From the NCBI RefSeq assembly GCF_932276165.1, contig NC_063992.1, positions 2,242,001-2,306,000 on the forward strand: a stretch of DNA of 64,000 bases, in the 5' to 3' direction. Below, one piece after another: positions 37,394-49,100 of this stretch (position 1 is its first letter; every line of letters begins with the position of its first letter). The notes beneath the pieces are model-generated. The model worked only from the letters and a program-made list of their open reading frames with translations. It was not told where the DNA came from and did no database searches. Made by a program: the position numbers and the translations under genes. Origin of the DNA: Plutella xylostella. Taxonomy: Eukaryota; Arthropoda; Insecta; Lepidoptera; Plutellidae.

Positions 37394-38135
37394 GGGCTGA
37401 TTTTTAGGGTTCCGTAGCCAAAATGGCAAAAACGGAACCCTTATAGTTTCGTCATGTCCGTCTGTCCGTCTGTCCGTCTGTCACAGCCGATTTACTCGGA
37501 AACTATAAGTACTACAGTGATGAAATTTGATGGGAATATGTGTTGTATGAACCGCTACAAAAATATGACACTAAATAGTAAAAAAAAGAATTGGGGGTGG
37601 GGCCCCCCATACATGTAACTGAGGGATGAAATTTTTTTTTTCGATGTACATACCCGTGTGGGGTATCAATGGAAAGGTCTTTTAAAATGATATAAAGTTT
37701 TCTAAAAAACATTTTTCTTAAAGTGAACGGTTTTTGAGATATCAGCTCTCAAAGTCGTAAAAAGTATGTCCCCCCCCCCTCTATTTTTATAACTACGGGG
37801 TATAAAATTCTAAAAAAAATAGAGGTGATGCATGCTAATTAACTCTTTCAACGATTTTTGGTTTGATCAAAGTATCTTTTATAGTTTTTGAGATAGGTTG
37901 ATTTAACTGTAATATTATATTTGCTGCTACGGAACCCTTTGTGCGCGAGCCCGACTCGCACTCGGCCGGTTTTTTTCAATAGTCAGATAACTGGTATCTG
38001 TCGAATAAAATTGTAGCTGTCACTGTCTTATAAAAACATTACCCTCCTGCTTCGACAGTCGGGTAAAAACATTCAGTCGCGACAGCATCAGATATTCCCC
38101 AGATAACTTTAATCTGGCTATTGAAAAATCAGCCC
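37394..38135. mobile_element. MITE (GGGCTGATTTTT ends, TAA duplication) split by a GGGTTCCGTAG repeat
   Basis: Ends are GGGCTGATTTTT and its complement with TAA on both sides (37391-37393, 38136-38138), a PIF/Harbinger-like pattern. The arms continue with CAATAGTCAGAT only after the insert, which lies in the T-run. Confidence 0.7.
37406..37974 (+). repeat. GGGTTCCGTAG interspersed repeat
   Basis: Begins AGGGTTCCGTAGCCAAAATG, has a (GTCCGTCT)n stretch (37455-37482), and ends GAGCCCGACTCGCACTCGG then CCGGTTTTT. This text is widespread in insect genomes; I do not assign its class. It is inserted in the MITE above. Confidence 0.7.
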
Positions 38136-38413
38136 TAAATAAGTTGACAACTTGACAACGATTGATAGTATTATTAACTTTCTTTCAGTTTGAAGAAAAC
38201 TAGTTTTACAACTTATTGTATCGAAGTCAAGGTAAACAAAACAGGAACTTATTCAGAAGCGTGATTAAAACTAGAAAACAATATGGCCACATGTTTAATA
38301 TATTATATTTCTGCGTAACATAAAGGTCATATTGGTTTATGATATTATTTTATGCAATATAATCTACTTTTGCGACAAAATATTTAACGTTATCTCTTAC
38401 TTAGATGAGTTTT

Positions 38414-38539
38414 ACTGCCAGTTTCTATATCTCTATCTATCCATAACTGGTAGTTGCTTTGATACGTCAATCAAACCTGTCAAAATCGTATGAAAGTAAC
38501 TACCAGTTATGGATAGATAGAGTTAAAGAAACTGGCAGT
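38414..38539. mobile_element. MITE with long inverted arms, 126 bp
   Basis: ACTGCCAGTTTCT ends plus inner CTATCTATCCATAACTGGTA paired with TACCAGTTATGGATAGATAG. Confidence 0.75.
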
Positions 38540-39466
38540 TAATCTGCTATTTGCTATCGAGACTTAATAAAGTCATATGAAAAATTAAGAATATAGGTAT
38601 AAAAGTACAGAAATAAATCGAACAAATAAAAAGTACAGACATAAATCTAATAAATACTAGATATTATTAAAAAAATAGGAATTTGCCGACTTCATGTATT
38701 TTTAAAGAATTTTAAGTAATTATTGAGGTCAATTCTGATAGCAACAAATTTAATTTTAATGATGTCAAACTACAAAATTGCCAGTAGAAAATTGACTTAC
38801 GAAAAATGTCTAGGTAGAGTCGAATAAAAAAAGAATTGACGGTTTTGACAACACTAAAATTCTAAAATTAGAATTTGTACCTTCCGAATCGACATCATTT
38901 CATTTTTTTTATAAAAACGAAGGAAGCTAAGAGCTTATAAAGTATCCCTCGAGTGCCGCAATTATCTCCATATCTCCATAAAGGCATTAAAATAATGATT
39001 TTAAAACTAAAATTTTCAATGGTTTCTGTTAAATATATTTGTTAGAATAAATATTTCTTAAAGCTAGATGATGCCCATCATTCATGTTTTGAAAAATAGT
39101 TTGAAAAATCGTTTTATATATATTTTATAGTCAAACAGGAATTTCCCTATACTCATTACTCAGGCAAGAAATATGAATAGACATAGACAAATATAACATG
39201 TTCACCAAATCCAATGATATGTGTAAGTAAATTTTAAGTAACACAGGGTGTTATATTACGTAATTGGAATGTTTAATAGTAACTGTCTACTACAACATTG
39301 TTAATAATTTTTATCATGCATGGAGTGTGGAAACATAGGTGGTTTAAATAAAAAGTTTACTAGATATAGTATATATGCATATGTCAACAACAATATGTGT
39401 CGTCGGGGTATTAAAAAGCTCACACATGTTTATAAATATTTTTCTAAAGGTATCTATTTATACTTA

Positions 39467-39615
39467 GGGTCTGTTTCGCAATGTCTGGATAATGGCTACC
39501 AGTGCGATGAAAGACATGCTGTCAGTGTGACTCTCTGTAATTATGTTTAAGACAGTGACAGCATGTCTTTTATCCCACAGGTAGCCATTATCCACAGACA
39601 TTGTGAAACAGGCTC
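39467..39615. mobile_element. MITE with TTA-type flanks, about 150 bp
   Basis: GTCTGTTTCGCAATGTCTG pairs with CAGACATTGTGAAACAGGC, and inner GATAATGGCTACC pairs with GGTAGCCATTATCC. Flanking TTA suggests PIF/Harbinger. Confidence 0.75.
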
Positions 39616-39760
39616 TTAATATCTCAGTTACGAAACCCATGCGTTGTTTGTTGAAAATTTCAGGTAAGTAAAGTACACATTACAAATACGAGCTTTACTA
39701 TCTCTTTGGCTTTTAAGTACTTAAAAATACATAAAAAATTACACACTTAATATTAATTTA

Positions 39761-39973
39761 CAGGGTGTTGAAAATGAGGTGTAGTAAGCCAAAAATCCTA
39801 CAATTTCCGGAAAGTCGTCAATTTCTCTTAGCAAAAAGTTGTGTGAAGAGCAAAGTTTCTATAACAAAATATCTCTTCGCTAATATTTTAATGTAATGGA
39901 ACAAAATGTATTTACAATTACCCCCCTAATTTACCCTTTTAACAGCTTACTACACCCCTTTTGCAAAACCCTG
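39761..39973. mobile_element. TA-flanked MITE, 213 bp (CAGGGTGTTG family)
   Basis: CAGGGTGTTGAAAATGAGGT at the left and CCCCTTTTGCAAAACCCTG at the right, TA on both sides, with GTAGTAAGC and GCTTACTAC inside. It is about 60 bases downstream of the stop of gene 1, so the 3' untranslated region may contain it. Confidence 0.75.
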
Positions 39974-40034
39974 TATAATGCATATATTATTGTCATAACA
40001 GTCCAGTGACACATGTCAGTGTGTTGTCACAGTG

Positions 40035-40151
40035 TCAACGTGACAGGTCTTCTTGCGACTGCGTCTGCAGTATCGGCTGTTCGTCGGGCGACCTCAGCAG
40101 TTTACGTATTAGCACCACTATACCTGATATCAGCAGTAGCAGACCGATTAC
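40035..40151 (-). CDS. CD36-family gene 1, final coding exon 11 (residues 454-491, stop)
   Basis: It encodes the rest of the second membrane segment (VIGLLLLISGIVVLI), a basic stop-transfer (RKLLR) and a tail ending SQEDLSR. The acceptor is TTTCCAG|GTA and the TGA stop is at 40037-40035. The tail contains DEQPIL (residues 476-481), which fits [DE]xxxL[LI] loosely, with Ile for Leu. No canonical AATAAA was found close downstream. Confidence 0.9.
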   Translation of the reverse strand, partial: VIGLLLLISGIVVLIRKLLRSPDEQPILQTQSQEDLSR

Positions 40152-43100
40152 CTGGAAACATATAGATTGGTTAACAACTTAGAAATGAAAATGATTACTA
40201 AGGGTTGAGGAGAGCTTTCAAGAATCAGAAAATCTGATTTGAAATTTGATGATTTATGGTGATACCAAAAAATCTCAGCCATCTGATGAAAATCACCACT
40301 ATGACGGTGTTTTTTTAACTGTTATGAGCTAGATATTTTTACGGCAGAAACAGTATTAACATTGTAAGTATAATGCCTAAGAAACAATAAAAAAAATAGG
40401 TTAGTCAAAAGTTAGTCACTGCTCCAACTTACGAAATCACCACCATCTTCATGAATTGTTTCATTATTTCGTTGGTTTATTTTATTACACGTGCACGTGC
40501 AGACCTATACATTACATATAGGGCGTGCAAAACCGGAAGGTTTTCAAAACCGGTTTTGAATTTTCGGTTTTCAGCCTCAAAACCGGGTAACCGGTTTTTC
40601 ACCGGTTTTGATATTATTTAATTTTTTTTTGTCATACAGTACTAATTAAACAAGGAACCCATATTCTTAGATAGAGATATCCACAAAACATACGAATAAA
40701 ACATTTTTTATGATATACTTACCTATTTTTAATCAACCATATGACAAATTAATAATTTAGTGAACAGGAAAAAAAGTTAAATAAGAATTATTATAGTACT
40801 TACTGTTATCACATCTAAAAAAAGTGTGTGGCACCTTAATGGTGTTTTTATATCGTTCTGTTATCATCAATAATTGTATATTTTAAACATACAGGCAGAT
40901 TCAATAATTTTATATTTTAAACATACAGGCAGATTTTGAAAAAAAAACATTTATCGTCTGATTCTTACGACCACTCTATAGTAGCAGTAAGATGATGAAT
41001 GTTTTTTTGATGTGTTACAGATTTGTTCATATCAACGCAACGAAAGAAAGCCTAACTCATTGATGGACACGACTGCATTTGATTTGACGTCCTCAACACT
41101 TCATAAAAAAAGTCCATAACGTCGAATGCAGTCCCCGCACTTGGCCTAATTATATTTTCAACAACGGTCAATGCAGTCCTGTTTTACCTAGAGTTTGTAT
41201 GAAGACCACCTTGTTGTGCTTTATTGGGCCAGATTTCAACGTTATAATTATGTGCACCCAGAGTACCTTTTTTTCACACAGCAATAAGTTTTCATACAGC
41301 AAAAAATGTGAACTCACACGCACACATCGGTCACTGACGTCGTGTTTGCTTTACTGCGCCTAGGCATAGTGCCGGCATGTGCACCAGAAAATCGTCACTC
41401 AATTTCCATACAATATTTTAGTGCTTTTTTATGAGTTGCAGTGTGCCAACCGATATACAAATTCTTTTATTTTTAGAGTTTATGGGTTCAACTTCTAATG
41501 TATGTTAAAATGTATACAAAAATACGATCAAAATCGGTGAAAACCCGGTTTTCGGTTTCCGGTTATGAACTCTCAAAACCGGTTATGAAAAATCGTGATA
41601 TATTGTCCGGTTAACCGGTTTTCCGGTTAACCGGTTAACCGGTTTTGCACGCCCTAATTACATACACTCACGGGCAATGAAAAAGTTCCACTCACAAAAT
41701 GCCGACACTATATATGACTCCAATTTTTTTAAACTAAATGTTTAAAATTAGGACAAAATATTATTACCGTTTTTATTTGGTAATATCCTGATGCTCCGTT
41801 AAATGTACTTCAATGTTGCAGAAGGCGTCATTAAGCTTGCCTTTTCCGTTTAGGAGTAATTTGGTGCTTTTCTCAGTGGAACCTTTTCATTGCCCGTGAG
41901 TAGGGAATACAAGCCCGGGATCCCGCTCCCCGGGATCCCGGGATCCCGGTCATTTTCCAGTCCCGAAATTTTTGGGATTAAAATTTGCCAATCCCGGGAT
42001 TTTCGGGATTGACAAAAAAGGGTAAATTAGTATGTAAGGGTATTCTCGTAGCTTTGTTGTCATTAGTTAAATATCAAATTATTGTTATCTACCCGTGTGA
42101 CGTCACAGATGTGATAATTTATAAACAAATATGGCTGACACCGTTTTCGCCTGTTTATGAAAAGTAGAACATTTAAGTTAAAGTTTTGCAATTGGCAAGG
42201 TTTAAAACAAATAATAGATTATTTTGTTTGGTCTAATACTAATAATAGCTACTTTGAAAAAGAGTCAAGTAGCCTATTGTTTATCTTTTTTTAAGAAGTT
42301 TTTTTTTTCAACTAAGTATGGTCTGACAAAGTTAAATTATAAATAGTGTGTCTCCAATAAACCAAAAACTTTGATTCGTTGGACGTGTTTTTGTTTTTGA
42401 AATTAATCCCGGGACTATCCCGGGATCCCGGGATTGTCTTCATCCAGTCCCGAAATCCCGGGATCCCAAATAAAGGCCGGGATTGTATTCCCTACCCGTG
42501 AGTGTATTAGCATTAATATAATCAACACAAAAACTCACCGTAATAGAATAAAACACATAGGGCAGTCCGAAACGTATATTGAGCGCCCAGCGCGCCAGGC
42601 TCGCGTATTCGGGCGTGATGGCCACCTCCTGTCGGAACCAGAACATGGGGACTAGTGTGTCTCTGTCTGGCAGCTGGTTGTTTATGCTGGGGGAGAGAGA
42701 TGGGTTAGTGTTGCGAGAGTTCTAGCGACTGTGTGACTGCGGGTGACTTGAAAAAGGTGGTTGTGTGATGTGGAATGCGAATGTGAATGGTTTTTTGCAT
42801 ATGATTAAAAGTTATATCAATACTGTCAGAAGCTGTCGTTTTCTAGGCTTAAAACTTTTTGTAATGATAGTTTGTTTAATAGCCAGCAGTATTTATTAAG
42901 ACACTGTAAGATCACTGACATCCGTAAGTACCGTAAAACGGTATAAATAGGAATAAAAATCTGCTTTTCTAAAGTATGAAGTGAACGTTGTACCAATTTA
43001 CACTGCTGCTGCTGTTTTATGGTACTTTACTTCAGTCGGGTAATATTGGTAATAGTCGATGCCAGTATATTACGGTAATAAGTATGAATACTTACGAGAT

Positions 43101-46100
43101 GCCCGTGATGTGTCTGACTAGGAGGTTGATTTGTAGTTGGGCCTTCACGAACAGGGGCACCCCTGTGAACAGCTCCAGGGCCATGCGAAACGCGTGGTCT
43201 CTGCGAAAGAAAATAAGAGAAATAAATTGGAATATCATAGAGCTATGTTTTCAAACAAAGATTAATATTACTCTATGGTTTCAGACATAGAAATAAAATC
43301 TAAACTGCTAAATTGGGGAACACCCAAATATTCCGAAAAACTTTTTTCCGAATTTGAAAACACCGAATATGTAATTTACGAAATATTGCAATACCGATTT
43401 TTTTAAATGCCGAATTCTAAAAATCACGTAAATTATAATTTCGAATATTATAATCACGAAGATTTGTTATTACGATTGTCAAATACACGAACGTTAAAAA
43501 ATACGATTACTTAAGCATACGAAAAATAAAATACCGATTTATTATAATCACGAAAAATTTAAATCCCGATCGAAAATGTGATAATTCGTGATATTGACAA
43601 AAAAACCGTAAACGTCTTAAAAACCTTAGACCCAAAACCTAAAGATAGGTGCGACGACGAGCATAGCGAGGAGGAGCGTGTTAGGTGCACATAGATATCG
43701 AAAAACAAAGCGGAGCGCAGCGAAGCGGAGCGGAGCGTTTCAAATATAGAGCAAAACAATTGCTCGGAATTTTATGGTGTTTAACCTTAAAAACCTTAGG
43801 ACCTAAACCTAAAGATAGGTGCGACGACGAGCAAAGCGAGGAGGAGCGTGTTAGGTGCACATTGATATTGAAAAACGAAGCGGAGCGCAGCGAAGCGGAG
43901 CGGAGCGTTTCAAATATAGAGTAAAAATATTGTAAATAGAAAACTATTTGTAGTATTTGTTGTTAAGTAACACAACAAAGCAATAAAATTGCTCGGATTT
44001 TTACGGTGATTAACCTTAAAAACCTTAGGACCTAAATCTAAAGATAGGTGCGACGACGAGCAAAGCGAGGAGGAGCGTGTTAGGTGCACATAGATATCGA
44101 AAAACAAAGCGGAGCGCAGCGAAGCGGAGCGGAGCGTTTCACATAATATAGCTTAAAAAATATTGTTAAATTGTATACGGATTATGCTGTTAATAAACAC
44201 ACTATTCTTAATAATTATTTCTTGTTAACTAAGATACATTCGGGAATTTGTATTTTCGGAATATTAAAACTTCGGGATTCGTAATTTTAACAATTCGTTA
44301 TAATAAAAGGTCATACTTTTAAAACATCGAAATAAGAATATTCGGAAAATTGACTTTCGTCATTTTAATAAATATGTTGTTTGAAATTTCGTTTATTAAC
44401 TATTCGTGATTTTCGTTGTTCGGAAACTTGAAATTCGGGATTGTGAATTATTCGGAACTATGAAATTCGTAATTTTAAAAATCGTTATTTTCATATTCGT
44501 AAAAAAGTAATTCGGATTTATGTAGTGTACCCGCTAAATTGATTATGGGGTAGGTTATATCCAGCAAAAACAGACAATCGCTCGGATAGACTATGACATG
44601 TTTGGTCTTATGTAAGTACTGTTTGTACTTGTGTAGTCATTTGTATAGGCCTGAAAGCTGTTGATAACAGTTACTTACGGTACAGAATCCAGCGTTTTAA
44701 TCTTGTCTAGCAGCGATCAATTTCTTGGATGATGATTATGATAATAGTGAAACATCAACTATATCTCCCAAGCGGACTTTGTAGCCCTCTTAAAAACTTG
44801 CTGATAACAGTTACATACGGCACTAGGTCCGGCCCCTCAATCTTGCTGGGGTATACAGGGTGTCCCAAAAGTCAACGTCATCCCTTAAAGGGCTGATAGG
44901 TCAGCTCATGAGAGGCCAGAATATCACAATATGACCTTAGTAAAAAGTCGATAATTTTCGAGATATTGACACTTTTATAAATTTGCTGAAAATCGACACC
45001 TTGGATCAGTTTTTTGCGTGCCGCCGGTACAAAAATCCATATTGTTAGAATTTGTTTGGTGTGGCATCACCCTGTATAGCCCTGCTATTGATCGCAGTCA
45101 AAAAAAATATCGAGTAATGCTGTATATTTAAAAAAAACACGGTTTTCAAAGTCATCAAATGTAATCGTATTTTTTTATAAACAACTTTGAATCTACATAC
45201 TGTAAAAAAAATATACCACGCAAACCTGGCACCTTATTTGAAAAGATTGCTCATTTAATGCAGTTTCCAAAATGGTATGAAACGTTGCTATTGTTTCAAT
45301 TAACAAAAAAGTTATTGCTATTTTAGTACAAAACGACCTCGATGTAAAATTCTTTGAAGGAAATTTATCTGACTGAATTTATTAAGGGTAAGTCATGTTG
45401 GAATGAGTAAAAGTAAAATAGGTGGTGGAGTCAGCCGCTAGCCGTGGCAACATAAATGACGCAAAAATAGCCAAGAAAAAACTTACCAAACTCTTATAAA
45501 ACATATTTTGCGTTTTTAACACCTTATTTAAAAAAAACAAACATTTATTGACTTTATTTTTATTTCTCAAAATTATATCACCACATTATTATATTAAGTA
45601 CATAATCAGCAAAAAATAATACTCATTAATGGTCATTATCATAATTTTGAGAGTTTGGTTTTGTTATTATAACTTTAAAATAAATAACAAGTAATTAGAG
45701 GTAATGTAAATGACAAACTGATCTGTCCCTTTTTTGGATACTGTGGGTGTACAATGTACATGTGTAAGCGTTTTACTTGTACAATATCATACATTAGCAC
45801 TACTCAGGAATGTACGTTACCATGCGCTACATTTATGGGGAATGTGGAGTTGCTATAGTCCACTTTTTTCGAGAAAGATACTCAAAATGCGTTTTTTTTA
45901 TTAACTGTGACAACGTCGTCTCTTTTCCCACTCCTGGCCACACCACCTATTTTTACTTTTACTCATTCTAACATGACTTACCCTTAATAAATTCAGTCAG
46001 ATAAATTTCCTTCAAACAATATTACATCGAGGTCGTTTTGTACTAAAATAGCAATAACTTTTTTGTTAATTGAAACAATAGCAACGTTTTATACCATTTT

Positions 46101-49100
46101 GGAAACTGCATTAAATGAGCAATCTTTTCAAATAAGGTGCCAGGTTTGCGTGGTATATTTTTTTTACAGTATGTAAAATCAAAGTTGTTTATAAAAAAAT
46201 ACGATTACATTTTATGACTTTGAAAACCGTGTTTTTTTTAAACATACAGCATTACTCGATATTTTTTTTTGACTGCGATCAATAGCAGGGCTATACAGGA
46301 TGATGCAACACCAAACAAATTCTAACAATATGGATTTTTGTACCGGCGGCACGCAAAAAACTGATCCAAGGTGTCGATTTTCAGCAAATTTATAAAAGTG
46401 TCAATATCTCGAAAATTATCGAGTTTTTACAAAGGTCATATTGTGATATTCTGGCCTCTCATGAGCTGACCTATCAGCCCTTTAAGGGATGACGTTGACT
46501 TTTGGGACATCCTGTATATCTCTGAGTAGGGGTCCGCGTTGTAGAACTGAGGCATGGACACGAAGGCCGAGGCCTTGAACCCCTGTCGCCAGCAGCAAAC
46601 GATTTTTTCATAATAATAATTAGACTCTCCAAAGCAGAGTGTTGTTATCCTCTTTAGAATAATTTTATAAGCTGATAACAGTAACTTACGGCACCGGGTC
46701 CAGCCCCTGAATCTTGCTGGGGTAGTAGGGGTCGGCGTTGTAGACCTGCGGCATAGACACGAAGGCCGAGGCTCTGAGACCCGTGTCACCTCAGAAGACT
46801 TTAAGCGTTCCTTGAGAGAGGCCTTTGTCCAGCAACGAAAGATTTCGTAGCTGATGATACTAACGCTTCAGCTGGATCTCAATACGACGAAGATTTCTTT
46901 GTTTTACTTTTTTAGCTCTCTTAAAGAGAGTAAGCGGCTGATAACAGTAACTTACGGCACCGGATCCAGCCCCTGAATCTTGCTGGGGTAGTAAGGGTCG
47001 GCGTTGTAGAAGTGCGGCATGGACACGAAGGCGGGGGCTCCGAGGCGGCAGGACGACACGTTGAGCGCGCCCGGACGGAGGCACTCGTTGTCGCGGACCT
47101 CGTCGCAGTAACACGCCTAGGGAAGAAAGTAGTAGTATTAAGGTTTTTTGTTTGTAGAAAGAAATAATCATTTATTGACAGACTGACAGAAAATAATAAT
47201 ATAAAAAAACAAGTGGCTGTCCGGAGCGTCAAAAAGGCACCAGCTCAGCATGTGCTGCGGAGAATAAGGCTACAGCGCTGGTTTTCTGCAGGTCCTTATA
47301 AGGTGACCTCAGTCACGATGTAGTTTATGTGATATGAAAAACTGAAATTGTATGAATTAGACTACATAAGGATATTATGTACCAGGTTCTATTGCTTTCA
47401 TTTAGTCGCATAGCGGAAACTGTGTTTTTTCATCATGATAATATACGGAGTCTAGAAAAGGAGACTCGGGTAACATTATGAAGTTGTACCTAAGATAAAT
47501 ATTCGGTGCTAGCTAATCTGACTGACTCGGACTGACTAATCCTTTCACAGATAAGAAGAGGAAGATTGTGATATATTTTAATAATTCAATACACTAAATC
47601 CGAAATATAAGATTTTAAATAAAACGTAAGTATATTTTTTGTAATAAGGAAGTGTTAAAACAAAAATATTTCGAATATTAAAAAAAAAACATTAAGAAAT
47701 TTTAAAGACAAGCACCAACCGACTTAAAAGCGATCTACATTACAATATATTTTTTTTCATACCAATCACGGGATATTACGAACAGTTAGTTTTAATTAGA
47801 GACACAAAGATATATAGATAGATACAAAGCGGTTCAAAAACTTCCCATAGAAATACAACATAATTAGGCTATTAGAAAGACTAAAGATCTCCTAACAAGG
47901 CAACCCTATTGAACTCACCATGCTGCCGTATTTATAGCCGTTGTCAAACACCGAGTCGTTGGCCGCGTACATAACGCCGTCTATGCCCTCCGTGGAATAC
48001 GGCCCCTGCTTGTGTAGGGTCATGTAGCTGAAAGTACACAAAATATAGAATTCAAAATGGCTGCCTATATATACGAGTATTTAAATATATTATGTAGCTC
48101 AAAGACATTGAATTAATTGATGAATATTTACTTCAAAATTGGCATTGGACTTAATTTGTATCTTATGAATGTTAATACGGATTTCGAATTAAAAAATCCC
48201 ATGTATCTATACATATATATATCACGATATTTTCTTGCTCCTGTACCTACGCCTACGTCTAACAGGGGACAACGATATAAACACTAACGCGTTTTGCTAA
48301 TACAGCCAAGTGCCAGTATCTTTTAGTAAGGTGATATTGGTCTCTTCTGAGCTGGTACATTATCCCGTTGATTTTTGGGACAAAAACCACAACTCACGTG
48401 CAAATATCCGGGGCGAATATGGTGACCTCAGGCTGCCCCAGCTCAGGCGCCCAAAGCTCTCCCGTGGAGCCTTTAACCTCGTCGCACTGGTCCCGGTAGA
48501 GCGTCCGGTTCGAGTTGCGCCACTTCACGATGTTGCCTCTCTGAAGTGCCATTCGTTCATTGTTCGAGCGGAGCGAACGCAGAGTGGGATAGAATTGCTT
48601 ACTAATTCCCTAAAACAGAGCGTCTCCTGGTAGGCGCGGCGTTTTCCGTGATATACGGTAACTCCTGACTGGGTGTGGTGTAATTCATTCATTCACTTCG
48701 GTATACTCCTGCATTGATAAAAACATTTGTCTCCAGTATAAGCCCCAATAAAGTAAACTACTCACGTGCAGATATCCGGAGCGAATATAGTGACCTCAGG
48801 TTGGCCCAGCTCAGGCGCCCAAAGCTCTCCCGTGGAGCCTTTAACCTCGCCGCATTGGTCCCTGTACAGTGTCCGGTTCGAGTTGCGCCACTTCACGATG
48901 TTGCCGAGCTGGCTGAAGTCGTTGGCACCGGTGTCCATGAGGAACTGCCCGTCGAACGTCTCGGAGCCGTTGCGCTGGGGACGGGGAGGGTTTGTTAGTT
49001 GGGGGCGAAATTCGCTCACTCGATATGCCCTGGCACACGACGTATCTCGAAACTTATGTAAAATATTGTATGTCACCCAGTGTTGAAATGATGTCGGAGT

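Larger units (their letters stand above)
36382..40034. other. Intergenic DNA between the LTR element and the 3' end of gene 1
   Basis: Holds only MITEs and the GGGTTCCGTAG repeat. The 3' untranslated region of gene 1 must start at 40034; its end was not located. Confidence 0.55.

Noticed and set aside
43620..44150. A repeat protein gene (ERSEAERS-type frames)
   Set aside because: The frame follows automatically from the pentamer repeat; no start, stop or reading frame is conserved across copies.
46436..47232. Several overlapping 100-117 codon frames on the minus strand
   Set aside because: They are wrong-frame readings of exon 8 and its duplicates (RRSTTPTPTTPARF is a shifted reading of SMPQVYNADPYYPS).
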